From an uncultured Bacteroidia bacterium (lineage in GTDB: Bacteria; Bacteroidota; Bacteroidia; Bacteroidales; CAJPTX01), in assembly GCA_947252645.1 (NCBI GenBank), contig CAMXWF010000010.1, positions 1-64,000 on the forward strand: a DNA stretch of 64,000 nucleotides, in the 5' to 3' direction. The notes under the pieces were generated by a model. The model was not told the origin of the DNA and ran no database searches. It saw only the letters and a program-made list of their open reading frames with translations. Both the position numbers and the translations under genes were made by a program. This document shows, in pieces, positions 1 through 7,483 of this stretch. Numbering within the stretch: the first letter of the stretch is position 1; each line of letters begins with the position of its first letter.

Positions 1-473
1 AGGCCAACACCTACCAGGTCTCCTTCGATGCCCAGGGCGGCACCCCCGCCCCGGCGCCCGTCAGCGTGAACCACGGCGAGAAGGCCCCGGAACCCACGCC
101 CCAGCCCGCACGCCAGAGCTACACCTTCCTCGGCTGGCACCTCGGCGGCGTCAAGTACGACTTCAACCTGCCGGTCACCGAGCCACTCCTCCTCGTCGCG
201 CAGTGGCAGGCAGTAGCCGTAGTCAGCCCCACAACCCTCGAAGATGTGCGAATCACCGACTCCGATCGCAGCCACATCAAGCTCATCAATTGCCAGAGCA
301 CGCAGCACTGGCAACTTCTGACAGTCACAGGTGTCGTCGCCATGGAGGGCGACAATCCAGAAGCCAACACTATCTACATCCCCACAGGCAGCCTAGCCCC
401 TGGCGTATACCTCATACTACTGCGCAGCAACCACGCCTTGCGATCGATCAAATATGCTATCCAGCACCCATAA
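1..473 (+). CDS. C-terminal part of a secreted InlB-repeat protein with T9SS sorting domain (5' end outside window)
   Basis: The reading frame is already open at base 3 and ends at 473, so only the C-terminal ~156 residues are seen. Residues near the start (YQVSFDAQGG ... FLGWHL ... VAQW) match the Listeria-Bacteroides (InlB B / Flg_new) repeat, a small beta-grasp unit found in large surface proteins. The last ~85 residues read like a type A T9SS C-terminal sorting domain: a strand pair, then SLAPGVYLILL, then a basic IKYAIQ tail. Inference: a cargo protein exported through the T9SS, whose PorU, PorX and PorW are encoded at 14.7-26.7 kb. The function of the N-terminal part cannot be judged. 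Family assignment is by motif reading only. Confidence 0.75.
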   Translation, partial: ANTYQVSFDAQGGTPAPAPVSVNHGEKAPEPTPQPARQSYTFLGWHLGGVKYDFNLPVTEPLLLVAQWQAVAVVSPTTLEDVRITDSDRSHIKLINCQSTQHWQLLTVTGVVAMEGDNPEANTIYIPTGSLAPGVYLILLRSNHALRSIKYAIQHP

Positions 474-500
474 GCCAGCTCTAACCGTAGCTTCCCAACA

Positions 501-1178
501 ATGCTTCGCCAAGCAATATGGCTACTCCTACTAGTGTGCCTCCCGCGCTGGGCGGCTGCGCAGTGGCGACTTGGCCCTCGGGTCGGGGTGGGATTCCCCT
601 TGCTACAAGAAGGTGTTTTCCGCCCCACCGCGAATGGCACCAGCATCCTAGGCTTCCACGTTGGGATTGATGTGGAATATCAATTTGGCCAGCCCGCCGG
701 GCCCGACCTCTCCTTGGGGGCCTATCTAGCCCGGTTGGGGGGCGAGGTACTCACATCGGAAGCCCACCACAACGGGGGCACGGCAACCCTCTTCTCGGCC
801 TACTTCTACGCCTTCCAATGCCCCCTGATGGTGGGCTACCACGGGAGCCTATCGCAGCTCCCACTCTACATCGCCATAGGCCTAGAGCCAGCCTGGGGCC
901 TCTGGGGTAAGCAAAAAACAGCCCCCGACACCCCGCATAAGCCCATCGCGTGGCAAGAAGACATGCGGCGCTTTAACCTCTCAATCACCTTCCGCACCGG
1001 CGTTGAGCTACCTCGCTGGCCCGTGCAGATAGGAATCTACATGGATTACGGACTTCTCGACCTCACGCCCGGCGAGGGGCATCTAGTCAGCGTAGCGTAC
1101 GGCTTCTCGTTTGCCTACCTCGTCCCCCTCGTCCGCACAAGCCCGCCCCACAAGCCCAAGCAGCCCGTGGCACAATAG
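501..1178 (+). CDS. Outer membrane beta-barrel protein (PorT-like family)
   Basis: A 225-residue protein opening with a clear signal peptide (MLRQAIWLLLLVCLPRWAAAQ, cleavage after AAAQ or AAA). The mature part alternates hydrophobic and polar residues with many Gly/Tyr and ends in a Tyr/Phe-rich strand region, as in small 8-10-stranded barrels of the OMP_b-brl_2 (PorT-like) group. A short polar Pro/Lys tail follows the last strand. It starts 27 bases after the preceding cargo gene and is followed by another barrel gene of similar size, so the three may be co-transcribed. The substrate or role is unknown; the barrel call rests on pattern and size. Confidence 0.7.
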   Translation: MLRQAIWLLLLVCLPRWAAAQWRLGPRVGVGFPLLQEGVFRPTANGTSILGFHVGIDVEYQFGQPAGPDLSLGAYLARLGGEVLTSEAHHNGGTATLFSAYFYAFQCPLMVGYHGSLSQLPLYIAIGLEPAWGLWGKQKTAPDTPHKPIAWQEDMRRFNLSITFRTGVELPRWPVQIGIYMDYGLLDLTPGEGHLVSVAYGFSFAYLVPLVRTSPPHKPKQPVAQ

Positions 1179-1239
1179 TTGTCCCTCAACATGCAGCAGC
1201 ACTCCTGCAGAACAGAGAACCACTAGGTATACTATCTCC

Positions 1240-1863
1240 ATGAATAAGCGCACGTATCTACTGACGATCGGCCTGTGCCTATTTACCCTTACGGCCAGCG
1301 CCCAGTACAACGGGGGCATCAAGGCCGGAGTCTCCTTCCCGCGACGCCATGTGTCGGGCAACCCAATGCTAAGCGACTCTACCCAGCGGCAGACCTTTGG
1401 CTACCACGCTGGGGGGGAGTTCCTCATGCAGCTACCCGTAGTGGGCCTAGAGTTTGAGGTCGACCTACTCTTCGTCAAGAAAAGCTATTCGTATGCTTCC
1501 AACAAGGTCAACCCTAGGTTTGAGTTCACACGCGCCATTTACTACCTGGACCTTCCCCTCAAGCTCAACTACTCGATAGGCCTAGCCACCACGGGGCTCT
1601 TCGTAGGCGCAGGCCCCACGCTCTCCGTGGGGCTCTTTGCCAAGGACAGCGGCCCAAGCGCAACGTCAGCCAGACCAGGCTTTGGCGGCAAGCCCACTCA
1701 GCTTAATCGCTTCGATGTCTCCCTCTCCGCCCAGCTCGGCTTACGCTTCAGCGGCGTACAACTCTCTGGGTACTTCGACTGGGGCTTCCTCGATTGCGAG
1801 AACATCCCCAGCGAAACCTCCACGCTCTACCACGGCGGCATCTCCCTAGGCTACCTCTTCTAG
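1240..1863 (+). CDS. Outer membrane beta-barrel protein (PorT-like family)
   Basis: A 207-residue protein. The ATG at 1240 was chosen because it starts directly on a signal peptide (MNKRTYLLTIGLCLFTLTASAQ); an in-frame ATG at 1111 would add 43 residues that overlap the previous gene. The mature protein shows barrel-like strands (YNGGIKAGVSFP, YYLDLPLKLNYSIG, LFVGAGPTLSVG, SLSAQLGLRF) and ends GGISLGYLF with a terminal Phe, the usual outer-membrane assembly signature. The layout resembles the 501-1178 gene, which suggests an old duplication. No specific function is recognisable. It ends convergently with the YeiH-like gene 62 bases away. Confidence 0.72.
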   Translation: MNKRTYLLTIGLCLFTLTASAQYNGGIKAGVSFPRRHVSGNPMLSDSTQRQTFGYHAGGEFLMQLPVVGLEFEVDLLFVKKSYSYASNKVNPRFEFTRAIYYLDLPLKLNYSIGLATTGLFVGAGPTLSVGLFAKDSGPSATSARPGFGGKPTQLNRFDVSLSAQLGLRFSGVQLSGYFDWGFLDCENIPSETSTLYHGGISLGYLF

Positions 1864-1924
1864 CCCGAGGAGTCCAAAACACAAGGGGCCTCCGCCTACA
1901 ATCGGCCAGCGGAGATCCCTTGCG

Positions 1925-2968
1925 CTACATGAGCTCCGGCACAAGGTAGCGCGCCAACAGGTAGCCCACCCCAAGCAACCAAGCGAACAGCACCAGCGCC
2001 AGCAGGAAAGGCCTCGCCCCCGCTTGGCGGAACTTCTGGAAGTTCGACTCTGCCCCCAGGGCCGCCATGGCCATCGTGAGCGCAAAGGTGTCCAAACGCT
2101 CTATCCCCTGCGTGACCACTGCGGGAATGGGAATGAGCGAGTTGACCACTATGGCCACCAAGAACCACACCGCAAACCACGGAATGCTCACCCCCCGATG
2201 CTTGCGTTCGGCCGGGCTCCCAGAGGCCTCCTCTCGGGGCCTAGGCAAGCACAGCCCCAGGATGATGAGAAAGGGCGCCAAGAGGATCACCCTAATCATC
2301 TTGACTATTGTGGCGCCGGCCGCAATGGCCTCATCCCCCATGGCATTCCCAGCTCCCACCACGTGCGCCACCTCATGGAGCGTAGAGCCCGTGTAGATGG
2401 CCACCTGGCGGTCCGAAAGCGCATTGAGCAGCCCAACACGATACATCGAGGGGTAGAGAAACATCGCCAACGTGCCAAACAGCACCACCGTGGAAACGGC
2501 CACGGCGGTCTTATAGGGCTTGCTCGCAAGCACGGGCTCGGTGCCTAGCACAGCCGCCGCACCACAGATCGCGCTGCCCGCAGAGCAGAGAATCGTGGTC
2601 TCTTTATCCACCCGCAACCAACGCCCCACCAAGAGCCCCAACCCCAACACGCTCGACACCACGATGGCATCCACCACGATGGCCGGCGCCCCCACCGCCA
2701 AAACGCTCTGCACCGTCAAACGAAAACCATAGAAGATAATACCTATACGCAGCAGCTGCTTGCTACAGAATAAAATCCCGGGCACCCACGCCGCCGGCAA
2801 GCGATTGCGTAACGTATTGGCATAGATCATCCCCAAAACGATCCCCACGATCATCGGGCTCAGGGAAAGGCTACGGATAACCTCGTAGCCCGCAATGTGG
2901 TACGCGGCAAACGAAAAAAGAGCCACCAGCATGATACCGTTGAGCGAACTAACACTACGTGCTTTCAT
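1925..2968 (-). CDS. YeiH/UPF0324 family membrane protein (putative sulfate exporter)
   Basis: A 347-residue polytopic inner-membrane protein of the Cons_hypoth698 (YeiH) family. Recognisable stretches include SLSPMIVGIVLGMIYANT near the N-terminus, CSAGSAICGAAAVLG in the middle, and GSTLHEVAHVVGAGNAMG, followed by about three further helices ending at PELM. Family members are annotated as putative sulfate exporters, but the transported substrate is poorly established. The ATG at 2968 (MKARSVSSLNG) is chosen over an upstream extension that would run through the promoter and has no hydrophobic character. The gene is divergent from htpG. Confidence 0.85.
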   Translation of the reverse strand: MKARSVSSLNGIMLVALFSFAAYHIAGYEVIRSLSLSPMIVGIVLGMIYANTLRNRLPAAWVPGILFCSKQLLRIGIIFYGFRLTVQSVLAVGAPAIVVDAIVVSSVLGLGLLVGRWLRVDKETTILCSAGSAICGAAAVLGTEPVLASKPYKTAVAVSTVVLFGTLAMFLYPSMYRVGLLNALSDRQVAIYTGSTLHEVAHVVGAGNAMGDEAIAAGATIVKMIRVILLAPFLIILGLCLPRPREEASGSPAERKHRGVSIPWFAVWFLVAIVVNSLIPIPAVVTQGIERLDTFALTMAMAALGAESNFQKFRQAGARPFLLALVLFAWLLGVGYLLARYLVPELM

Positions 2969-2996
2969 AGTCTTAACTTGGATTCTAGCATGAGGC

Positions 2997-3027
2997 CAAA
3001 GGTATAGCGTTCGACTCAACCCACCAA
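2997..3027 (-). promoter_or_regulatory. Predicted Bacteroidota-type promoter for the YeiH-like gene
   Basis: On the minus strand TACCTTTG (2997-3004) fits the TAnnTTTG -7 element, and a TTG at 3025-3027 sits 20 bases upstream, the expected spacing for the -33 element. The -7 lies 28 bases before the ATG at 2968. Seen by eye; no transcript data. Confidence 0.55.
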
Positions 3028-3171
3028 GCGTGCCTCGCCACCACCCCCAGATGCAGCTTGCCATAATTGCACGCAAAAGGCACACAGTCTGACGAATTGA
3101 CACACCACCCTGCGCTAGGCACATAAATTGCCCCCCACGCGGGAGGGGTCATTTTAACATTGAAGCATAGC

Positions 3172-5256
3172 ATGGCTGAGACAAAAGGCACTATAGGGGT
3201 TACCAGCGAGAATATATTCCCGATCATCAAGCGTTTTCTATACAGCGACCACGAGATCTTCCTGCGGGAGATAGTCTCCAACGCCGTGGACGCCACCACC
3301 AAGCTACAGACGCTGGCCAAGGCAGGCGATTTTGCGGGGCCGCTGGGCGACCTGACCATCCACGTGCAGATCGATAAAGCCGCCCGCACGCTCACGGTAC
3401 GCGATGCGGGCCTGGGTATGACGCGCGACGAGGTGGAGCAGTTCATCAACCAGATCGCCCTTTCGGGCGCCGAATCGTTCCTCGAGAAGTACAAAGACGA
3501 GGCCAGCGGCATCATCGGCCACTTCGGCCTGGGCTTCTACTCGGCCTTCATGGTGAGCGACAAGGTGGAGATCTACACCCAGTCGTACAAGCCCGGCGCG
3601 CAACCCGTGCATTGGAGCTGCCAAGGCGACCCCAACTACACGCTGGAGGAGGGCGGGGAGAAGGCCCGGGGCACCGACGTCGTCATGCATATCAGCAGCG
3701 AACACGCTGAGTTCCTCGAAGAGGGCCGCATCGAGGCACTCCTCAAGAAGTATTGTCGCTTCCTCCCCGTCCCCATCGCCTTCGGGAAGAAGAAGGAGTG
3801 GAAGGAGGGCAAGCAAGTCGAGCTGGCCGAGGACCACATCATCAACGACATCGCCCCGCTCTGGACGCGCAAGCCCAGCGACCTGACGGAGGAGGACTAC
3901 CAGCAGTTCTACTCCGACCTCTACCCCATGGCCGACAAGCCCCTATTCCACATCCACCTCAACGTGGACTACCCCTTCCACCTCACCGGCATCCTCTACT
4001 TCCCGAAGCTCAAGTCTAACTTCGACATCCAGCGCAACCGCATCCAGCTATACTGCAACCAGGTCTTCATCACCGACTCGGTGGAGGACATCGTGCCCGA
4101 ATACCTCACCCTACTCCACGGAGTCATCGACTCCCCCGACATCCCCCTCAACGTCTCACGAAGCTACCTACAAAACGACCAAAACGTCCGCAAAATCTCC
4201 ACCCACATCACCAAGAAGGTGGCCGACCGGCTGGCCGAGCTCTTCAAGAGCGACCGCACCCAATACGAAGCCAAATGGGACGACCTCAAGCTCTTCATCA
4301 CCTTCGGCATGGTGTCCGACGAGAAGTTCTACGAACGTAGCCACGAGTTCGCCCTACTCAAGAACGTCGAGGGCAAATACTTCACCCTGGAGGAATACCG
4401 CAAGCTCGTAGCCCCCAACCAGACCGACAAGGAGGGCCAAGTCGTCTACCTCTACTGCACCGATAAGGCCGGGCAATGGAGCTACATCGAGGGCGCCAAG
4501 GCCAAAGGCTACGATGTGCTCCTCATGGACGGGCAGCTCGACCCCCACCTGGTCAACCTCCTGGAGCAAAAGCTCGAGAAAACCCGCTTTGCCCGCGTCG
4601 ACTCCAACACCCCCGAGGCCCTCATACGCAAGGCAGAGGAAAACTCCGTGGCCATGGGCCAACAGGAGCAAGAAACCCTCCGGGGCATGGTGGCGGGCGT
4701 GACCGAGGCGCAGGGCCCCCAGGTCATGGTCTCCTTCCAGGCCCTCGGCGCCAACGCCCTGCCCGCCGTGGTGACCCAAAACGAGTTCATGCGCCGCATG
4801 CGCGACATGCAGGCCATGAGCCCTAGCAGCCCCATGTTCGGTGCCATGCCCACCACCCTCGACCTCGTCCTCAACACCACCCACCCGCTCATCCAAGCCC
4901 TCGCCAAGGAAGCCAAGGCCGCCGTAGGTCAACAGGTAGAGGAATTTGAAGGCAAGATCAAACCGCTCGAAGCCCAACTCAAGGCCCTCAACGACCAAGA
5001 AAAGGACCAGGACGAGGAAGGCAAAAAAGCCCTCAACGAGCAGCGCGAGGCCCTCTACAAGCAAATGGACGAGCTGCGCAACGCCAACGCCAAGACCCTC
5101 AAGGAATACGGCCACAGCAACCGCCTGCTGGGGCAAATCTACGACTTGGCCCTCCTATCCACCAACCAGCTCACGGGCCAGGCCCTGAGCCGCTTTGTCA
5201 AGCGCAGCGTGGAAATCGTAGAGGAAGGGCTTAAAACCACCTCATCCCACGCCTAG
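3172..5256 (+). CDS. htpG: Molecular chaperone HtpG (bacterial Hsp90)
   Basis: A 694-residue protein with the GHKL ATPase domain first: ExxxN in REIVSNAVDA (E33, N37), DAGLGMT, and the GHFGLGFYS glycine-rich lid. The middle domain carries NRIQLYCNQVFI and the SRSYLQ segment, which supplies the conserved catalytic Arg. The C-terminal dimerisation domain follows, preceded by a charged stretch rich in Lys, Glu and Gln. Cytosolic ATP-dependent folding chaperone. The ATG at 3172 (MAETKGTIG) is preferred to an in-frame TTG at 3160. Length agrees with other Bacteroidales HtpG. The gene is divergent from the YeiH-like gene; no convincing promoter was identified. Confidence 0.97.
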   Translation: MAETKGTIGVTSENIFPIIKRFLYSDHEIFLREIVSNAVDATTKLQTLAKAGDFAGPLGDLTIHVQIDKAARTLTVRDAGLGMTRDEVEQFINQIALSGAESFLEKYKDEASGIIGHFGLGFYSAFMVSDKVEIYTQSYKPGAQPVHWSCQGDPNYTLEEGGEKARGTDVVMHISSEHAEFLEEGRIEALLKKYCRFLPVPIAFGKKKEWKEGKQVELAEDHIINDIAPLWTRKPSDLTEEDYQQFYSDLYPMADKPLFHIHLNVDYPFHLTGILYFPKLKSNFDIQRNRIQLYCNQVFITDSVEDIVPEYLTLLHGVIDSPDIPLNVSRSYLQNDQNVRKISTHITKKVADRLAELFKSDRTQYEAKWDDLKLFITFGMVSDEKFYERSHEFALLKNVEGKYFTLEEYRKLVAPNQTDKEGQVVYLYCTDKAGQWSYIEGAKAKGYDVLLMDGQLDPHLVNLLEQKLEKTRFARVDSNTPEALIRKAEENSVAMGQQEQETLRGMVAGVTEAQGPQVMVSFQALGANALPAVVTQNEFMRRMRDMQAMSPSSPMFGAMPTTLDLVLNTTHPLIQALAKEAKAAVGQQVEEFEGKIKPLEAQLKALNDQEKDQDEEGKKALNEQREALYKQMDELRNANAKTLKEYGHSNRLLGQIYDLALLSTNQLTGQALSRFVKRSVEIVEEGLKTTSSHA

Positions 5257-5357
5257 TGCCCACGAATTTCCACTAATACACTACTGCGCACTGCGCTCAT
5301 AATCAAAGCAATCGCCGGACTATGAGGCCACTCCCAACACGGATTGCCCCTGCCCAC

Positions 5358-5390
5358 TTGCACAAATTCTGAGAAAAAGCACTACCTTTG
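5358..5390 (+). promoter_or_regulatory. Predicted promoter for rplS
   Basis: TACCTTTG at 5383-5390 matches the TAnnTTTG -7 element; a TTG at 5358-5360 lies 22 bases upstream, slightly long for the -33 spacing. It leaves a 5' leader of about 60 bases before the rplS ATG at 5454. Confidence 0.5.
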
Positions 5391-5453
5391 CAATTCGAAG
5401 CGGTTAGCGAATGGGCTTCGCGGCAGGCTGCGCGGAAACGGAGATATAGAGTT

Positions 5454-5825
5454 ATGGACGAGCAGATAAGGATAGCCGAACAGGCAATGGCGCAAAGTAC
5501 TCCCGAGTACCCGGCTTTTAGCAGCGGCGACACGATCACCGTCTCCTACAAGATCAAGGAGGGTACCAAGGAACGCGTCCAGCAGTACCGCGGCGTAGTC
5601 ATTCAAGTCCGCGGCACGGGCAACAAGAAGATGTTTACCGTCAGGAAGATCTCCAACGGCATCGGGGTGGAGCGCATATTCCCCATGAACTCCCCCTTCA
5701 TCGACAAGGTAGAGATCAATAAGCGCGGCAAGGTGCGCCGGGCGCGCATCTACTACCTGCGTGCCCTGACGGGCAAGCGAGCCAACATCAAGGAAAAGGT
5801 GGTGCGTAGCGCCGCGAAGGCTTAG
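5454..5825 (+). CDS. rplS: 50S ribosomal protein L19 (bL19)
   Basis: A 123-residue ribosomal protein. Hallmarks are FSSGDTITVSYKIKEGTKERVQ, RGVVIQVRGTG, NGIGVERIFP and KVRRARIYYLR, the core of bL19, which sits at the 30S-50S interface. ATG at 5454 gives the normal N-terminus (MDEQIRIAEQ); an in-frame start further upstream falls on the -7 element and is rejected. A tRNA-Arg gene follows 13 bases after the stop and probably shares its transcript, ending at the terminator at 5919. Confidence 0.97.
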   Translation: MDEQIRIAEQAMAQSTPEYPAFSSGDTITVSYKIKEGTKERVQQYRGVVIQVRGTGNKKMFTVRKISNGIGVERIFPMNSPFIDKVEINKRGKVRRARIYYLRALTGKRANIKEKVVRSAAKA

Positions 5826-5838
5826 GATAGCGCATAGG

Positions 5839-5912
5839 GGCCCCGTAGCTTAATTGAATAGAGCATTTGACTACGGATCAAAAGGTTGTGGGTTTGAATC
5901 CCGCCGGGGTCA
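5839..5912 (+). tRNA. tRNA-Arg (anticodon ACG)
   Basis: The cloverleaf closes by eye: acceptor GGCCCCG with CGGGGTC (one G-T pair), anticodon stem TTTGA/TCAAA around the loop CTACGGA with ACG at 5873-5875, and a T arm GTGGG-TTTGAAT-CCCGC. Discriminator A at 5912; CCA is not encoded. ACG implies wobble A-to-I editing by TadA, which reads CGN arginine codons. Confidence 0.95.
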
Positions 5913-5918
5913 CGCAGA

Positions 5919-5948
5919 AGCCAGGTCCAACGAGGCCTGGCTTTTTTT
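5919..5948 (+). terminator. Rho-independent terminator after rplS / tRNA-Arg
   Basis: Stem AGCCAGG / CCTGGCT with a 10-base loop, followed by a run of seven T residues (5942-5948). It closes the rplS-tRNA-Arg unit seven bases after the tRNA. Confidence 0.85.
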
Positions 5949-5949
5949 A

Positions 5950-6435
5950 TGGCCCTAGAGGCCAGCATTGCGAGGGCCTTCCCGCAGAAAGCGCCCGGCG
6001 AGCATTATGGCCGATATACAAGTATCAGGGGGAACACCCCACCCTAGAGGTTAGGGGAGTGAAGGCGATGCCTGCACGCACCCGCAAAGAACATCTAGAC
6101 ACGAGCGCCCCTGTAGCCCTCTGTAGGCTGCCAGACCCCACATGGCCTCTAGCACGCCTATAGGCCGCTTGCCCCGGCGCACGGCGAGCCCGAAATAGCG
6201 CGAAGAAACAAGATTCGAGCGAGCACAGCGTGCCAACGCCGCACCATCTCCGCTACCGCTTCGCTAAAAAGGCTAAAATATGCGGCATTGGTACGGCGAA
6301 GATACGGCGAAGGTATGGGGGCCACTTTTTCTGCCATCGGGTCCCACGGAGCAAGCTGAGCGTAGAGCCTAGGGGGCTACCTGGTGGCGTAGATGGCTGC
6401 GGGGCCTAGCTTCTCGCGACGAACGCTACCTTGGC
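5950..6435. other. Intergenic stretch with one dispersed repeat copy
   Basis: About 485 bases lie between the tRNA-Arg terminator and the 3' end of the minus-strand gene at 6436. Short open frames have no start context, no family resemblance and no promoter. The only structure noted is the ~70-base repeat at 6245-6330, shared with 47495-47570. Confidence 0.5.
6245..6330 (+). repeat. Dispersed ~70-bp repeat, copy A
   Basis: Aligns by eye with 47495-47570. Both run TCTCCGCT, then TTCGCTA, then AAAATATGCGGC, then GGTACGGCGA, GAT, CGGCGA and GGTATGGGG, with scattered substitutions. Inside it GCGGC/CGGCGA units recur at intervals of about 10-12 bases. No ORF and no obvious terminal inverted repeats. 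Confidence 0.65.
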
Positions 6436-7425
6436 TCACTCCTTGAACAGACCCGTGAAGCAATAGCCCATGGCCACGTTCAGGTAGACGTGCTGCATGC
6501 GCATGCTGATGCCTTCGAAGTGCTTCTTGAAGAGATTGAGCAGGCTCATGCTCACCCCGGCCGAAAGCACCAGATGTCGGCTAAGGCCGTGGAGGCCAAA
6601 GAGCGCCACGCCCGCGTCGAAATCCTGAATGTCGCTGGAAAAGTCAAAGGGCGCTTCGGGGATCTGCTTCCTATCGCTCACGCCCCCTGGCTCGGGTGGC
6701 TCGCTCCAGATATAGCCATTGCTCACACTGCCCTTGAAGCTCTTGTAGAGCGCGTAGGCAACATACCCGCCCAGCTGGAGCTGGTAGCGGGGCGTGAGGG
6801 TGAAGGCCAAACGAAGCGGTATGCCCAAATAGGCACAGTTGACCTCGGTTCTATTCGTACCCGTGAAAGAGCCCGAGAAGGAACCGACCACGTTGTTCTC
6901 CGTCATGGAGACCTTGGTGTAGAAGTTGGCAACCAGGGCGGTGGTCTTCATGCCCTTGTACTCTGCGTAGAGCCCCGTAACGCAGCCCATCCAGCTGGTA
7001 AGGCCTATGTACTGCTCTAGGGCGAGCATGGGGGCAAAAATCGGGGCGAAGGCGCGGATGGAGGTGCCCTCAGGGACGCGCAGGGGCGCAGTGGCCCCCA
7101 GATTGAGTCCCACGCGGACTGTGGTCATGTTGAGCATCTTCTTGCCCACGTTGCCTGCACGGTAAAGGAAGTTCCCAAAGCGCCGGGATCCCCAAATGGG
7201 GTGTGGGCCTTTTGACCCCGCGAGAGTAGACGTATAGGGCCAGAGAGCCAGCTCTGGAGAGATTCTGTAGGAGGACACGTGGGTAGGCACGGTGGGACGA
7301 CGCACACCAGCATGGTGCGCAGTGCCCGCTTCGTGCGCAGGCTCCTGCGCCTCGGCCAGCCCCGGCCAACTGGCCGATAGCAACAGCACTAGGCCAAGGG
7401 AAAGAGACGTTCGAATCAATCGCAT
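6436..7425 (-). CDS. Exported protein, probable outer membrane beta-barrel, function unknown
   Basis: A 329-residue protein starting with a signal peptide (MRLIRTSLSLGLVLLLSASWPGLAEAQ). A Pro/His-rich linker follows, then alternating strand-like segments (VRVGLNLGAT, LGIPLRLAFTL, YQLQLGGYVAYALY, HLVLSAGVSMSLLN) and a final strand VYLNVAMGYCFTGLF near the C-terminus, all typical of an outer-membrane barrel. It begins 58 bases after the GluRS-like gene on the same strand and may be the last gene of a unit running from 11294. No family name can be given with confidence. Confidence 0.65.
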   Translation of the reverse strand: MRLIRTSLSLGLVLLLSASWPGLAEAQEPAHEAGTAHHAGVRRPTVPTHVSSYRISPELALWPYTSTLAGSKGPHPIWGSRRFGNFLYRAGNVGKKMLNMTTVRVGLNLGATAPLRVPEGTSIRAFAPIFAPMLALEQYIGLTSWMGCVTGLYAEYKGMKTTALVANFYTKVSMTENNVVGSFSGSFTGTNRTEVNCAYLGIPLRLAFTLTPRYQLQLGGYVAYALYKSFKGSVSNGYIWSEPPEPGGVSDRKQIPEAPFDFSSDIQDFDAGVALFGLHGLSRHLVLSAGVSMSLLNLFKKHFEGISMRMQHVYLNVAMGYCFTGLFKE

Positions 7426-7483
7426 GCTTACGGCAGTAATGTTTTATCCAGGAATGCGTTCCCGAGGCCTATGTGGGGGCCTC

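Noticed and set aside
4354..5136. 260-codon minus-strand frame inside htpG
   Set aside because: HtpG is unmistakable on the other strand; the antisense translation is Leu/Val/Glu/Gly repetitive.
5867..6163. 98-codon frame starting inside tRNA-Arg
   Set aside because: It overlaps the tRNA and the terminator and has no coding character.
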